Of a stretch of 64,000 bases of DNA, positions 9,192 to 17,793 are shown piece after piece. The DNA lies in the NCBI GenBank assembly GCA_002436415.1, contig DJMA01000011.1:8955-72954 (forward strand). The letters are read 5' to 3'. The notes beneath the pieces were generated by a model. It ran no database searches, was not told the origin of the DNA, and worked only from the letters and a program-made list of their open reading frames with translations. Every line of letters begins with the position of its first letter. Positions within the stretch are counted from its first letter, which is position 1. Both the position numbers and the translations under genes were made by a program. The stretch is from Bdellovibrionaceae bacterium UBA6502 (GTDB lineage Bacteria > Bdellovibrionota > Bdellovibrionia > Bdellovibrionales > UBA840).

Positions 9192-9282
9192 AGTCTCTCC
9201 CAAAATTCTGCTAGTGAATGTAGCATCAAATCTATGCACATGGCAGTAGATTCTTGAGAGAAAACTTCAGTTTATAAGGATT

Positions 9283-9471
9283 TTATACCGAATCTCCCAA
9301 ATATTGTGCGCTTTCCTCTTTGTCTTCTTGGGTGTAGCGATAAGCGAGTAGACAAAGCCCCCAAAGGCTTACAAAAAGTAAGCTGCGGTTTGTGCTCATA
9401 CTGAACTGAAAGAAGGGGATAGCAAATCCTAAAACAAAATTTATTAATGAGACGATGATAAAAAATTTCAT
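9283..9471 (-). CDS. small two-helix membrane protein
   Basis: A 62-residue open frame with two strongly hydrophobic segments (about 2-22 and 29-45) and an acidic tail. It sits on the same strand as, and upstream of, argS. No clear ribosome site precedes the ATG at 9471, so it may be spurious. The membrane-like composition and same-strand setting make a real gene slightly more likely than not. No function can be suggested. Confidence 0.5.
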   Translation of the reverse strand: MKFFIIVSLINFVLGFAIPFFQFSMSTNRSLLFVSLWGLCLLAYRYTQEDKEESAQYLGDSV

Positions 9472-9546
9472 AATATTTTATCGACGGATAAAAGGCCTAG
9501 CTTGAGCTCTAGGCCTAAATTCTAAGAAAAAGTAGCATTTCTTTCC

Positions 9547-10203
9547 TTAGAACAAGTCGAATTTTGAAGAGCTCTTTGCATTTCTTGTGCTACCAGCAGG
9601 TAAGGCGCTGGTGCCTTCTTTTGCTTTTACGCGCAGTGCCTGCTCGGTCATTTCGTTCTCATCACCAAGGTAGTCTCTTTGAATAATAATCTCGGCAGTG
9701 TTTTTCTCGGTGTCTAAACGTAAACGAACCCACTCCATTTCAAGTCTAAGTTCATTTTTGGCTATGCGCGTGAAATAGAGTTTTTCGTTTAAATCCCTTA
9801 CAAGGAAACCTTGGTAGTCTTTAAAGCTACTCACTCCAGCGTAGTTTATTGTGGATTGAGAGAGAATCTCCCAATTTTCTTTTGCGTAATCGTATATGAT
9901 TTTACGTGCCTTGTTCTTTAGTAAACGAAGACGTTTTGTATCTTTACTTGCTTCGATTTCGCGAACCAATGAGCTAGTGGAGTGGTCCACTTCAGTGGGG
10001 TCTTTTAATTTAGCTGCCATTTCTGGCTCTTTCAAAAGCTTAGATAAACTGGCTTTTAACTCTAGTTCTTTTGTGTCATCAATGCCTAGTTTTTTTAAGC
10101 CATCGTAGGTGATTTTGGGTACTTTGATTCCTTGTTCCTGAATGCTCAAGGCGAACAAACTAAGGCTAAAACTGGTCACTAAGCTAAATATTAAAAATTT
10201 CAT
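9547..10203 (-). CDS. exported protein of unknown function
   Basis: A 218-residue protein with a signal peptide (MKFLIFSLVTSFSLSLFA, cleavage near residue 18-20). The mature part is highly charged and mostly helical to residue 115, then more beta-like (residues 120-180), with a Ser-rich end. I recognise no family. The start is well supported by GGAG 7 bases ahead of the ATG at 10203. It is the first gene of the minus-strand run leading to argS, and it diverges from the epmA-like gene with about 135 bases between. Confidence 0.7.
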   Translation of the reverse strand: MKFLIFSLVTSFSLSLFALSIQEQGIKVPKITYDGLKKLGIDDTKELELKASLSKLLKEPEMAAKLKDPTEVDHSTSSLVREIEASKDTKRLRLLKNKARKIIYDYAKENWEILSQSTINYAGVSSFKDYQGFLVRDLNEKLYFTRIAKNELRLEMEWVRLRLDTEKNTAEIIIQRDYLGDENEMTEQALRVKAKEGTSALPAGSTRNAKSSSKFDLF

Positions 10204-10339
10204 AGGAAATCTCCTTCGGTATTAAATAAAGCAAAAAGCATGCAATTCGGGCCTTTTTGCTCACACTTGAAAGCCTGTAAAATCAGGGACTTAGGGAAAA
10301 AACCTTGGCAATGAGAGCTAAAGGGGCTAGGAATTTGCC

Positions 10340-11542
10340 ATGGATACGCAAAAAGGTCACCCCTCTGTCAAAAATAATTACGAATTTCGTGGAAGAATTA
10401 CCGCTTTGGAAAAGTCAGGATCACGCCTAAGCTTTCGAGTTTTTGCTGATTTTGAGCAAAGTGATTGGCTGAATTTTACCGAAGATGATTTCTCTGATAA
10501 AAAGAGTTTCACTGATTTGAAAATAGGGGACTTAATAGCTAGGGTGGAAGGTCAAAAAATAGAAAGGCTTCTGGTTTCTAAATGCAAAGCTCCTGTTTAT
10601 AATAAAAAATTTCAGAAGTCCGAAGCTTTAGCCTGGCAAAAGTTCCAACAAAAAATCCGTAGTTATTTTATAGAAAGAGAGTTTATAGAGCTGGCAACTC
10701 CAAGTTTGGTTAGCTCTCCCGGTTTAGAAACTTTCTTAGATCCTTTTGAAACTGAAATCGAAATCGGTAGCTATTCAAAAAAAGTTTATCTTCCAACTAG
10801 TCCTGAGTTTCATTTGAAAAAGGCTCTGTGTATTGGCTTTGAAAAGATTTTTGAGATGGCAAAGGTTTTTAGAAATTCGGAGCAAGGTGAGCACCATCAA
10901 CTAGAGTTTTGGATGTTAGAATGGTATCGCGCCTATGATAATTTGCATTCGATAAAAGAGGATACCAAAGCTCTTATCCAAAGCTTTTTTGAAGAGCAAA
11001 TAAATTTTGAAGAGCTAAGTTTTAAAGATCTTTTTATGGACTACTTAAGCTTTGACCTCAGACCTGAAACCACAAAAATAGACTTACAACAGCTTTGCAA
11101 AGTTCAAAAAATCACCTATGAAGAATCAGATAGTTTTGATGATTTGTTTTTTAGAATTTTTTTGGAGAAGATTGAGCCGGTCTTACAAAAGAAAGAATGG
11201 TATTTCTTAGAGGGTTTCCCTCCGTCTCAGGCGGCTTTGGCTAAACTAACTACGGATGGATGGGCAGATCGTTTTGAGCTTTACTTTAAAGATGTCGAGC
11301 TAGCAAATGCCTTTCATGAATTGAACGACTCCGAAGAGCAAAGAAAACGTTTTACAGAAGCTTTATTGGATAAAGAGCGAAACTTAAAAAAAGCCGTTGC
11401 TGTGGATGAGGAATTTTTAGAATTTCTAGAATATGGAATGCCTCCGAGTGGTGGCATTGCTCTTGGATTGGATCGTTTGTTTATGATTTTGCAAAAAAAA
11501 ACGAGCCTAGAAGAGACTCGTTTGTTTCCATTTAAAATGTAA
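10340..11542 (+). CDS. epmA: EpmA/GenX-type lysyl-tRNA-synthetase-like ligase with N-terminal extension
   Basis: Class II synthetase core related to EF-P (R)-beta-lysine ligase, which lysylates elongation factor P; it is also related to LysRS. Seen: motif 2 (FRNSEQGEHHQLEFWMLEWY) near residue 178-197, the FPPSQAALAKL block near 295, LANAFHEL near 325, and motif 3 GGIALGLDRLFMIL near 375. The first 85 or so residues are extra compared with E. coli EpmA (about 325 residues in total). They look like a small beta domain (FRGRITALEKSGSRLSFRV ... KIGDLIARVEG), possibly OB-fold. AGGA precedes the ATG by 8 bases. It converges with ihfB 6 bases away. EF-P and EpmB genes are not in the window. Confidence 0.82.
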   Translation: MDTQKGHPSVKNNYEFRGRITALEKSGSRLSFRVFADFEQSDWLNFTEDDFSDKKSFTDLKIGDLIARVEGQKIERLLVSKCKAPVYNKKFQKSEALAWQKFQQKIRSYFIEREFIELATPSLVSSPGLETFLDPFETEIEIGSYSKKVYLPTSPEFHLKKALCIGFEKIFEMAKVFRNSEQGEHHQLEFWMLEWYRAYDNLHSIKEDTKALIQSFFEEQINFEELSFKDLFMDYLSFDLRPETTKIDLQQLCKVQKITYEESDSFDDLFFRIFLEKIEPVLQKKEWYFLEGFPPSQAALAKLTTDGWADRFELYFKDVELANAFHELNDSEEQRKRFTEALLDKERNLKKAVAVDEEFLEFLEYGMPPSGGIALGLDRLFMILQKKTSLEETRLFPFKM

Positions 11543-11548
11543 ACTCTT

Positions 11549-11863
11549 TTAGTCGTCAGAATTATCGAGAGGGCCAACCCAATTGTTTGGATCGTTGATT
11601 GCGTCCTTCAACTCTTTTCCCACTTTAAAAAATGGAAGTTGCTTTTGTTTTACTTCGATAACTTCACCAGTTCTTGGATTACGTCCTTTGTAAGCTCCAT
11701 ATTGACGATTCACGAAAGAACCAAAGCCACGAATTTCAATTCGATCGCCTTTTGATAGTGCTTCTACCATGGAATCAAAAATAGTATTGATCACAGTTTC
11801 GGCTTTAACGCGTGTGATGTTGGCCTGTTCAGAGATATGATTAATTAAATCTGCTTTGGTCAT
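11549..11863 (-). CDS. ihfB: integration host factor beta / HU-family DNA-binding protein
   Basis: Nucleoid protein that bends DNA as a dimer, 104 residues against the usual 90-95. Family landmarks: MTKADLINHISEQANI at the start, GDRIEIRGFGSF near residue 39-50, and GRNPRTGEVIEV (the DNA-intercalating beta-arm with its proline) near 60-71, then FFKVGKELKDAIN. The RGFGSF and GKELKD details favour IHF-beta over HU. The last 12 residues form an acidic tail not found in typical members. TGAGGATCAA gives a good ribosome site at the ATG at 11863. No IHF-alpha partner is visible here. Confidence 0.9.
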   Translation of the reverse strand: MTKADLINHISEQANITRVKAETVINTIFDSMVEALSKGDRIEIRGFGSFVNRQYGAYKGRNPRTGEVIEVKQKQLPFFKVGKELKDAINDPNNWVGPLDNSDD

Positions 11864-12103
11864 TTGATCCTCAAAATTCAGTTTGTAAGTGATTGAAACT
11901 ACACATATATCTTCAAATAGATCGGCTCACATTGCAAAAGATTTTTTTCCAAGTGGTCGAAATCAGGCCTCTTTTGCTGTAGAGAGTAAAAAAACCTGAG
12001 TATAAGCCCAGCATTCTGGACTTGGGTCTGCTTTTCAACATACTACGTTATAAAAATCCTTCAAAAAGACTCGATCAAAAGCTTAAAAAATCCTTTGTTT
12101 TGA

Positions 12104-13450
12104 TTAAAGACTTTTATCGTCAGGAACGATTTGGCGTCCATAAGTTTCGATCATATATAACACGATCGAATAAAAAGCTAAAAGTAAGGCGGCAATTTGA
12201 CCACTGCTCCAAGCTCGCATTTCCAAAGAAAAGACGAACAAGAAAAACTGAGTGGAAATTAAATGCAATACGAATACCTTATGCCAGTTGTGAGTAGAAG
12301 GAACATCATTTAAGAGGCGAATACTCAAAAATAAAACACTCAATAGAATCAACACAAAGGAAATGAAAAACAGAATTCCTCTTTGGGTTAAAAGGTATAG
12401 ATAGAAGTTAGATTCACGATGGAATAACTCGGCCTCGGTTTTTGGTGCTTGATAGATGTTGTGAATCAGGATGCTTGTTTCTTTTCCGAGCCAAAAATGT
12501 TGGTCTAAGCTTTCAAATTCATTTCTCCAAAGGTCTTTTTCTAAATCCGCTGCGGCAATTTTCTCTTTAGAGATTAGAAAGTCTTCTAGCTCTGGAACAT
12601 TGGTGTAGGTAAAGTATAGTCCCACTAGAATAGCGCCGAGAATGCATAAGTTTTTTAGCCATTTTCTTGAAATAAAGAAGCTAAAGAATAGGAATGGAAC
12701 CAATACAGAACTTAAAGCAATTGGTTCTTGGGCAATTGCTAGGGCATAAGCTGCCAACAAAGAACATGCAATGAAAGAGATTCCTGTGAGACTGAAAAGC
12801 CTTTTTTTGTAGACGAAAAAACTCATGCAGTAGATTAAGTAAATGGACAATATGAAAGCGTGGCTTTTCGAGCTAAAAGAAAGACCATAGCGACTTGTGT
12901 CTTCAAAGCTTAGCCCAGGTAAAAACCAGGTAATATCAAAGAGCCCGTAGAACTGCAAAATACTAAGAATACTGTATACAAATCCACCAAAAAGAAAGCT
13001 TATAAAAAATCGATTGATGCCAGGAAAGAGATTTAGACTATAGGTCATTAAATACAATAATCCAAACCAAGAGAAAATGGATGAACTATCTTCGGTGAAA
13101 AAACTAAAGCCTAAATGAAGGTTGCTCCAAAAATGAAATATCAATAGTAGGGCAAGTGGAATTTCCAGGCCAAGTCGAAAAAAGCGAAACTCCGGCGACA
13201 TGCTAAAACGATCTAATGTAATGTACAAAGCTGTAAAGCTAGCAATTAAAAAACATAACCAGTTAGCAATTGGAAGGCCGACAAAAAGGGAAAAAGCAAA
13301 TAGAACCCAAAGGGAAGGCACCGGTGCTCCGGCAATGTTTTTTAGGATCACCATATATCGAGAGCGAATGATTTGTCGGCGACTACTCATTACCGGCTGA
13401 GGATTTGTGTTACTTCTTGTTCTTTCGCTTGGTGTGAAAATTCTTGCCAT
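12104..13450 (-). CDS. O-antigen ligase/polymerase-like membrane protein
   Basis: A 448-residue inner-membrane protein with about ten or eleven hydrophobic segments and one larger soluble loop near residues 305-365, the architecture of WaaL/Wzy O-antigen ligases and polymerases. Within the loop, GKETSILIHNIY resembles the conserved His region of that superfamily. The N-terminal 30 residues are basic and Ser-rich, hence cytoplasmic. It starts 12 bases after a glycosyltransferase gene on the same strand, supporting a role in surface polysaccharide assembly. Sequence identity among such proteins is low, so the family call is moderate. Confidence 0.65.
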   Translation of the reverse strand: MARIFTPSERTRSNTNPQPVMSSRRQIIRSRYMVILKNIAGAPVPSLWVLFAFSLFVGLPIANWLCFLIASFTALYITLDRFSMSPEFRFFRLGLEIPLALLLIFHFWSNLHLGFSFFTEDSSSIFSWFGLLYLMTYSLNLFPGINRFFISFLFGGFVYSILSILQFYGLFDITWFLPGLSFEDTSRYGLSFSSKSHAFILSIYLIYCMSFFVYKKRLFSLTGISFIACSLLAAYALAIAQEPIALSSVLVPFLFFSFFISRKWLKNLCILGAILVGLYFTYTNVPELEDFLISKEKIAAADLEKDLWRNEFESLDQHFWLGKETSILIHNIYQAPKTEAELFHRESNFYLYLLTQRGILFFISFVLILLSVLFLSIRLLNDVPSTHNWHKVFVLHLISTQFFLFVFSLEMRAWSSGQIAALLLAFYSIVLYMIETYGRQIVPDDKSL

Positions 13451-13462
13451 AAATTATCTTTG

Positions 13463-14719
13463 TTATTTTCTTTTTCTGTAAAGCCCTGAATTTTTTAAAA
13501 TTTCATAGTAGGCGTTGATCGTGTCATTTAACATTTTTTCTGGATCAAAGAAACTCAATACTTTTCTTCGTGCGCTGTCACCAATTTCAAGAACAGGAAG
13601 ATTTTGGTTTAGCATTTCCATCAAGAGTTGGGAGATTCCCTCAACATCGGCAGGTCGAACCAGGAAACCATCTTTACGGTCATCAATTAAACTGGAAAGA
13701 GCGCTGACCTCGGAGGCGATAACCAACTTTTTTTGGCTCATGGCTTCTAGAACGCTTGGTTCAAAACCACTGGATCGAGCACTTAAAGTTATATAGACAT
13801 CGCTTAAAGCAATATAGTCAGGTACTTCTGTGTTTTTGATCGGCCCAGTAAAGCGAACCATATTTCCCAGGGCCAAGCGATAAACTTCAAATTCGATCTC
13901 TTTGCGCTTCGGTCCGTTTCCAACTAAGATCAATCGTGTGTTTGGTTTTTTGAGAATCACACTTTCAAAAGCTAAGAGTAGGTGGACTACCTCTTGTACT
14001 TCAGCCATATCTGTTACATTCATGATCACTTGGCCATTTTCAGGGAGTTGCATCGATTCTTTTAGAGATTGAATGCTTTCTCTGTCTGCCATGTCAGTCA
14101 TTTCGATTCCGTAAGCAACGTTGAAGATTCGACGATCAGGATATAAATAATGTCTTTCCAAAACCAGTCTTTGTTGTGGACTGGATACGAAAACTCCATG
14201 AGACTTTTTAAGTAAAGATCGGTCTGATCCAAGATAGGTGCGTAAAAATTTATAAGTTACCGCAAAGGCTGTACTTAATGCAGAGCCTAAAGACTCTTGA
14301 GTCATTCCTAAAATTGCAAATACCTGTGCCACATTAGTGGCTTCAACATCGATGGCAGTTGCTACGCCATAGGCTTTATGGTTAGCAATTACTTTTGCTC
14401 CAGAGCTATCCACAGAGTGAATCAAATCAAACTTTTCTTTGCGATGTAGTTCAGAGAATTTTTCTCGAACCATCCTTTGGTAGTTTTTTTCTGTGTTGAT
14501 TTTTTGTTGGTTTAAGTAATGTACTTTTACACCATCTTGTTCGATGAAAGACTTTTCTTGAGGACTAATGTTTGCAATTACGCTAACGTCATGACCTTTT
14601 TGTGTTAAAGCTTTCGCTAAAAACCAGAGGTAACTGTGATCGGCGGCTCTACCTACGATAGGAAATTTTTTAGAGACGATACAAATTTTAATTTTATGAG
14701 GTAGGTTCTTTTTCGCCAT
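13463..14719 (-). CDS. glycosyltransferase, GT4 family
   Basis: Predicted cytoplasmic retaining glycosyltransferase (GT-B fold), 418 residues. Seen: the N-terminal ICIVSKKFPIVGRAADHSY acceptor-side start, a C-domain beginning around ENGQVIMNVTDMAE, RLILVGNGPKRKEIE near residue 260, and the GT4 nucleotide-sugar motif SSGFEPSVLEAMSQ with the E-x7-E pattern near 315, then GFLVRPADVEG. The gene lies 5 bases after mutT and 12 bases before the O-antigen-ligase-like gene. The sugar and acceptor cannot be told from sequence; lipopolysaccharide or another surface glycan is inferred from the neighbours. Confidence 0.85.
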   Translation of the reverse strand: MAKKNLPHKIKICIVSKKFPIVGRAADHSYLWFLAKALTQKGHDVSVIANISPQEKSFIEQDGVKVHYLNQQKINTEKNYQRMVREKFSELHRKEKFDLIHSVDSSGAKVIANHKAYGVATAIDVEATNVAQVFAILGMTQESLGSALSTAFAVTYKFLRTYLGSDRSLLKKSHGVFVSSPQQRLVLERHYLYPDRRIFNVAYGIEMTDMADRESIQSLKESMQLPENGQVIMNVTDMAEVQEVVHLLLAFESVILKKPNTRLILVGNGPKRKEIEFEVYRLALGNMVRFTGPIKNTEVPDYIALSDVYITLSARSSGFEPSVLEAMSQKKLVIASEVSALSSLIDDRKDGFLVRPADVEGISQLLMEMLNQNLPVLEIGDSARRKVLSFFDPEKMLNDTINAYYEILKNSGLYRKRK

Positions 14720-14724
14720 TTTTC

Positions 14725-15129
14725 TTAGTCTCTGAGCTTAAGTTTTTTGATAACGTCTCTATTAGAGTCTGGAATATTTCTGGATTCAAGTTCTTCTAGC
14801 TCAATCCACTCGAGGCTTTCATGGTGTAGAGACTTGGGTTCGCCCTTCCAGTAGTCCACCCAAAAAAACAAAATTATAATTCCCTTATCTCCATAATGAT
14901 GGCTGGAAGACTCTAGGATGTCGCCAACTTCGGCATCGATTCCAAGTTCTTCTTCTAATTCACGCTTTAAAGCTTGCTCAGGGCTTTCACCCACTTCGAT
15001 TTTGCCACCTGGAAATTCCCAAAGCCCGGGCAAAGTACCGTGTTCAGGTCTTTTCCCAATTAAAACTTTATTTTCTTTTCTCAGGACTCCAGCGGCCACA
15101 GGAATCCATACGGGCCTTTTTGGTTTCAT
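14725..15129 (-). CDS. mutT: MutT-type Nudix hydrolase
   Basis: Probably an 8-oxo-dGTP diphosphatase that keeps oxidised guanine nucleotides out of DNA, 134 residues, cytoplasmic. The Nudix box is complete (G-x5-E-x7-REVxEExGx type): GGKIEVGESPEQALKRELEE at about 41-60, continuing ELGI. The preceding LPGLWEFPGGK is typical of MutT, which hydrolyses 8-oxo-dGTP. It is the first gene of a three-gene run with the glycosyltransferase and the ligase-like gene. The ribosome site is weak. Nudix specificity is hard to assign from sequence alone. Confidence 0.85.
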   Translation of the reverse strand: MKPKRPVWIPVAAGVLRKENKVLIGKRPEHGTLPGLWEFPGGKIEVGESPEQALKRELEEELGIDAEVGDILESSSHHYGDKGIIILFFWVDYWKGEPKSLHHESLEWIELEELESRNIPDSNRDVIKKLKLRD

Positions 15130-15184
15130 CTTTTTAGGTTAACGAATCTTCCTGCTTGTGTCTAGGAGTGGTGTGGAAACAGCT

Positions 15185-15220
15185 AAAAAAAAGGCTTGCA
15201 ACAGAAATGTGCAAGCCTTT
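15185..15220 (-). terminator. intrinsic terminator of gdhA
   Basis: A perfect 11-bp stem, AAAGGCTTGCA (15190-15200) and TGCAAGCCTTT (15210-15220), with a 9-base loop. On the minus strand it is followed by eight U residues (A-run 15185-15192). It lies 24 bases beyond the gdhA stop. Confidence 0.92.
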
Positions 15221-15243
15221 GAACTTATTTGAATATTTTAATT

Positions 15244-16503
15244 TTAACGAGGGTACAATCCGCGTAACAACATGGCTTTTTCAATGCGCTTATATGCGGC
15301 AGCCATCGCTGTTGATCTCATATCTGTTTCGTATTCTTGGGCTAGATCCCAAACTCGATCAAAAGCGCCAGTGATTACGATTTTCAATTTACGATTTACT
15401 TCTTCGATATCCCAGAAGTAAGAAGCAATCCCTTGAACCCACTCAAAGTAAGAAACGATTACACCACCACCGTTGGCAAGAACGTCAGGAACAATTCTAG
15501 TGCCATGTTTGTGAAGGTAAGTACTTGCTTCAGAGGTGATAGGACCGTTTGCTCCTTCAATGATCAAACGTGCTTTAATTTTTGACATATTTGAAGTGTT
15601 AATCACACTTTCTAATGCAGCAGGGATTAAGGCCTCAACATCTAACTCAAGAAGTTCGTTATTTGAGATTTTCTCACCCATATCACAGTGAAGAAGGTTT
15701 CTTTTTTCTTCATAGCGTTTGATCAATAGCTCAATGTCTAAGCCCTCAGGATCATAAATAGCACCATTCACATCACTAACGGCTACTACTTTTGCGCCCA
15801 ATTCATGAGCGTAGAGCGCTGCGTGTGAACCCACGTTACCAAAACCTTGTACGGCAACTGTAGTTTCTTTCATGCTTTGACCTAGTTTTTCAACGGCTCT
15901 TTCTAAGCAAAACACCACTCCTAAGCCGGTTGCACCAGTTCTACCTAGAGAACCACCAATTTCAATTGGTTTTCCAGTTACAACTCCAGGAACGGCATAA
16001 CCAACTTGTTGAGAATAAGTATCCATCAACCAAGCCATAGTTTGTGCGTCAGTTCCAACATCAGGTGCTGGGATATCACTAGCGGCACCGATAAATGGTG
16101 CGATCTCAGTAGTGTATCGTCTGGTTAAATTTTGTTTTTCTGTTTTAGACAAAATGGTTGGATCAACACAGATACCACCTTTTGCTCCACCTAATGGAAG
16201 GTTCAATAAAGCATTTTTAAAGGACATTAAAGTCGCAAGGGCGGCAACCTCACTTAGAGTCACTCCTTGATGGTAACGAATACCACCTTTACAAGGCCCA
16301 AGAGCTTGGGAGTGCTGTACGCGGAAACCACGAAATACTTTTACGCTTCGATCGTCCATACGAACAGGAACGCTCACGCATACTGATCTTTTAGGTTCAG
16401 TTAGTCGGGCTAGTACGTTGGGATCTGTATTAACTGTCTTTGAAATGGCATTAATATTTGCAAGGGTGTTGTTGTAAAATTCCCCGCTATATAGCTCTTC
16501 CAT
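15244..16503 (-). CDS. gdhA: glutamate dehydrogenase (Glu/Leu/Phe/Val dehydrogenase family)
   Basis: Oxidatively deaminates glutamate to 2-oxoglutarate and ammonia (or the reverse) in the cytoplasm, 419 residues, as expected for hexameric NAD-type enzymes. Landmarks: GPCKGGIRYHQGV near residue 71, the catalytic-lysine region LPLGGAKGGICVDP near 101, DIPAPDVGTD near 141, and the dinucleotide loop VQGFGNVGSHAA near 218. The ATG at 16503 has GGAGG 5 bases ahead. It is a single-gene unit with its own terminator. Cofactor preference (NAD or NADP) is not settled by eye. It could help a predator burn prey amino acids, which is inference. Confidence 0.93.
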   Translation of the reverse strand: MEELYSGEFYNNTLANINAISKTVNTDPNVLARLTEPKRSVCVSVPVRMDDRSVKVFRGFRVQHSQALGPCKGGIRYHQGVTLSEVAALATLMSFKNALLNLPLGGAKGGICVDPTILSKTEKQNLTRRYTTEIAPFIGAASDIPAPDVGTDAQTMAWLMDTYSQQVGYAVPGVVTGKPIEIGGSLGRTGATGLGVVFCLERAVEKLGQSMKETTVAVQGFGNVGSHAALYAHELGAKVVAVSDVNGAIYDPEGLDIELLIKRYEEKRNLLHCDMGEKISNNELLELDVEALIPAALESVINTSNMSKIKARLIIEGANGPITSEASTYLHKHGTRIVPDVLANGGGVIVSYFEWVQGIASYFWDIEEVNRKLKIVITGAFDRVWDLAQEYETDMRSTAMAAAYKRIEKAMLLRGLYPR

Positions 16504-16788
16504 TTTGCCTCCAAAATTTAAAGTGGCGAGAGCATAGTTAGCTTTTAATACTAAGTCTAGCTATCTTCGTTGTTTATCCATTGATTTGAAGATATTAGTC
16601 GATGAAAGAAAAGCTCCGACGCGCTCCGGCTTTCATATTAAGCAAAACTAATTTAGCGATGCTTAAATCTGTGACTAATTTGGTAAGCTTGTGTCTTGCC
16701 AGTGTGGGATTATTAATCAATAATATCGCTATCTTATGGCTCGGAATTGAGGCAAAAAGTTATGCCTAGAAAATAAAGGATTATCAGG

Positions 16789-17793
16789 TTGAGCGAAAAC
16801 AAAAGCCTATTGATCAGAATGGATAAAATTGGCGATCTCATCTTGAGTTTAGGTGTGGATCAACACCCAGAATTGGCCTCTAGAGAAGTGCATTGGTTAG
16901 TGCCTTCTTTCACTCAATTTATTTTGCAAGCCTCACAACCAAAACGTAAGTTCCGGGCTTTTGATAAAGCCTTCAGCTGGAAGAATTTCTTTGAGTTGGT
17001 AAGATATTTAAAATCGGAATCTTTTAGCGAAGCTGTTTTTTTTCAGGGAGAAAAGTGGATACTTTTTGCTCTTTGGTGGGCAAGGATTCCCGTTCGTGTT
17101 GGAGCAAAATCAAGTTTATGGTCTTTGTTGTTTTTAAACAAAGCCATTAAGCAAAAACGCTCTCAAGTGCAAATGTCTGAATTTGCCTATAATCAAAAGC
17201 TTTTGGAGCAAGGTTTATCTTTGTCGGAAGTGAATTTACTAGAGCCCACTCAACTTAAAGCTAGCGTAGAATTGCAAAGAGATTATCTTTCTAAAGAGTA
17301 TTATGTCATTCACGCGGGTATGGGTGGCAGCGCGCTTAATTGGTCACAAGAGAAGTACTATTCTGTAATTGAGAGCTTGGTTGGTAAAAATAAGTTAGTG
17401 GTTCTGACTGGCACAGAGGCGGATCGCCCTTTGATTCAAAAAATATTAGATAAAATCGAGGAAGTAAAACTTCCTAATGTTTATATTGAAGTTGGAAAAT
17501 TGAGTGGGTCAGAGCTCTTAGTTGTTTTAGAGAAAGCCAAAGCGGTTTTGGCACCAAGTACTGGAGTGCTTCATCTAGCGGCTAGTTTAGGAGCTTTTAG
17601 TTTGGGACTTTATCCACCGATTCGGGTGCAGAGTATTAAAAGGTGGGGGGCTTATGGGCAAAAAGTGCTAAACATGGCTCCGGCCGTTGACTGTCCCGAA
17701 GTCTTCCACTGTCGCGGAGAGGCTTGCCAATATTATCCTTGTATGGAATCTATAGCGCCAGAAAAAGTTTTAGGAGAAATGCTAAATGACTGA
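16789..17793 (+). CDS. ADP-heptose:LPS heptosyltransferase-like glycosyltransferase (GT9)
   Basis: Predicted lipopolysaccharide inner-core heptosyltransferase, 334 residues, cytoplasmic face of the inner membrane. The N-terminus LLIRMDKIGDLILSLG is the GT9 signature. The C-domain contains VIHAGMGGSALNWSQEKY (residues 167-184), VLTGTEADRPL near 205 and LAPSTGVLHLAASLGAFSLGLYPP near 257-280, the ADP-heptose-binding region. The start is TTG at 16789 with AAGGA 8 bases ahead; the GT9 signature begins soon after, so no shorter start is plausible. It overlaps the next gene, heptose-7-phosphate kinase, by 8 bases, which ties both to heptose use. WaaF, WaaC and WaaQ cannot be told apart here. Confidence 0.86.
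   Translation: MSENKSLLIRMDKIGDLILSLGVDQHPELASREVHWLVPSFTQFILQASQPKRKFRAFDKAFSWKNFFELVRYLKSESFSEAVFFQGEKWILFALWWARIPVRVGAKSSLWSLLFLNKAIKQKRSQVQMSEFAYNQKLLEQGLSLSEVNLLEPTQLKASVELQRDYLSKEYYVIHAGMGGSALNWSQEKYYSVIESLVGKNKLVVLTGTEADRPLIQKILDKIEEVKLPNVYIEVGKLSGSELLVVLEKAKAVLAPSTGVLHLAASLGAFSLGLYPPIRVQSIKRWGAYGQKVLNMAPAVDCPEVFHCRGEACQYYPCMESIAPEKVLGEMLND

Noticed and set aside
12022..12297. Open frame of 91 codons on the plus strand, Lys/Arg-rich
   Set aside because: It overlaps the end of the convincing O-antigen-ligase-like gene on the other strand for most of its length, has no ribosome site, and its composition is what the antisense of a hydrophobic membrane gene gives.
16602..16769. 55-codon open frame upstream of the heptosyltransferase gene
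   Set aside because: A weakly hydrophobic peptide without a ribosome site; it could be chance in an intergenic region. Conservation would be needed to accept it.
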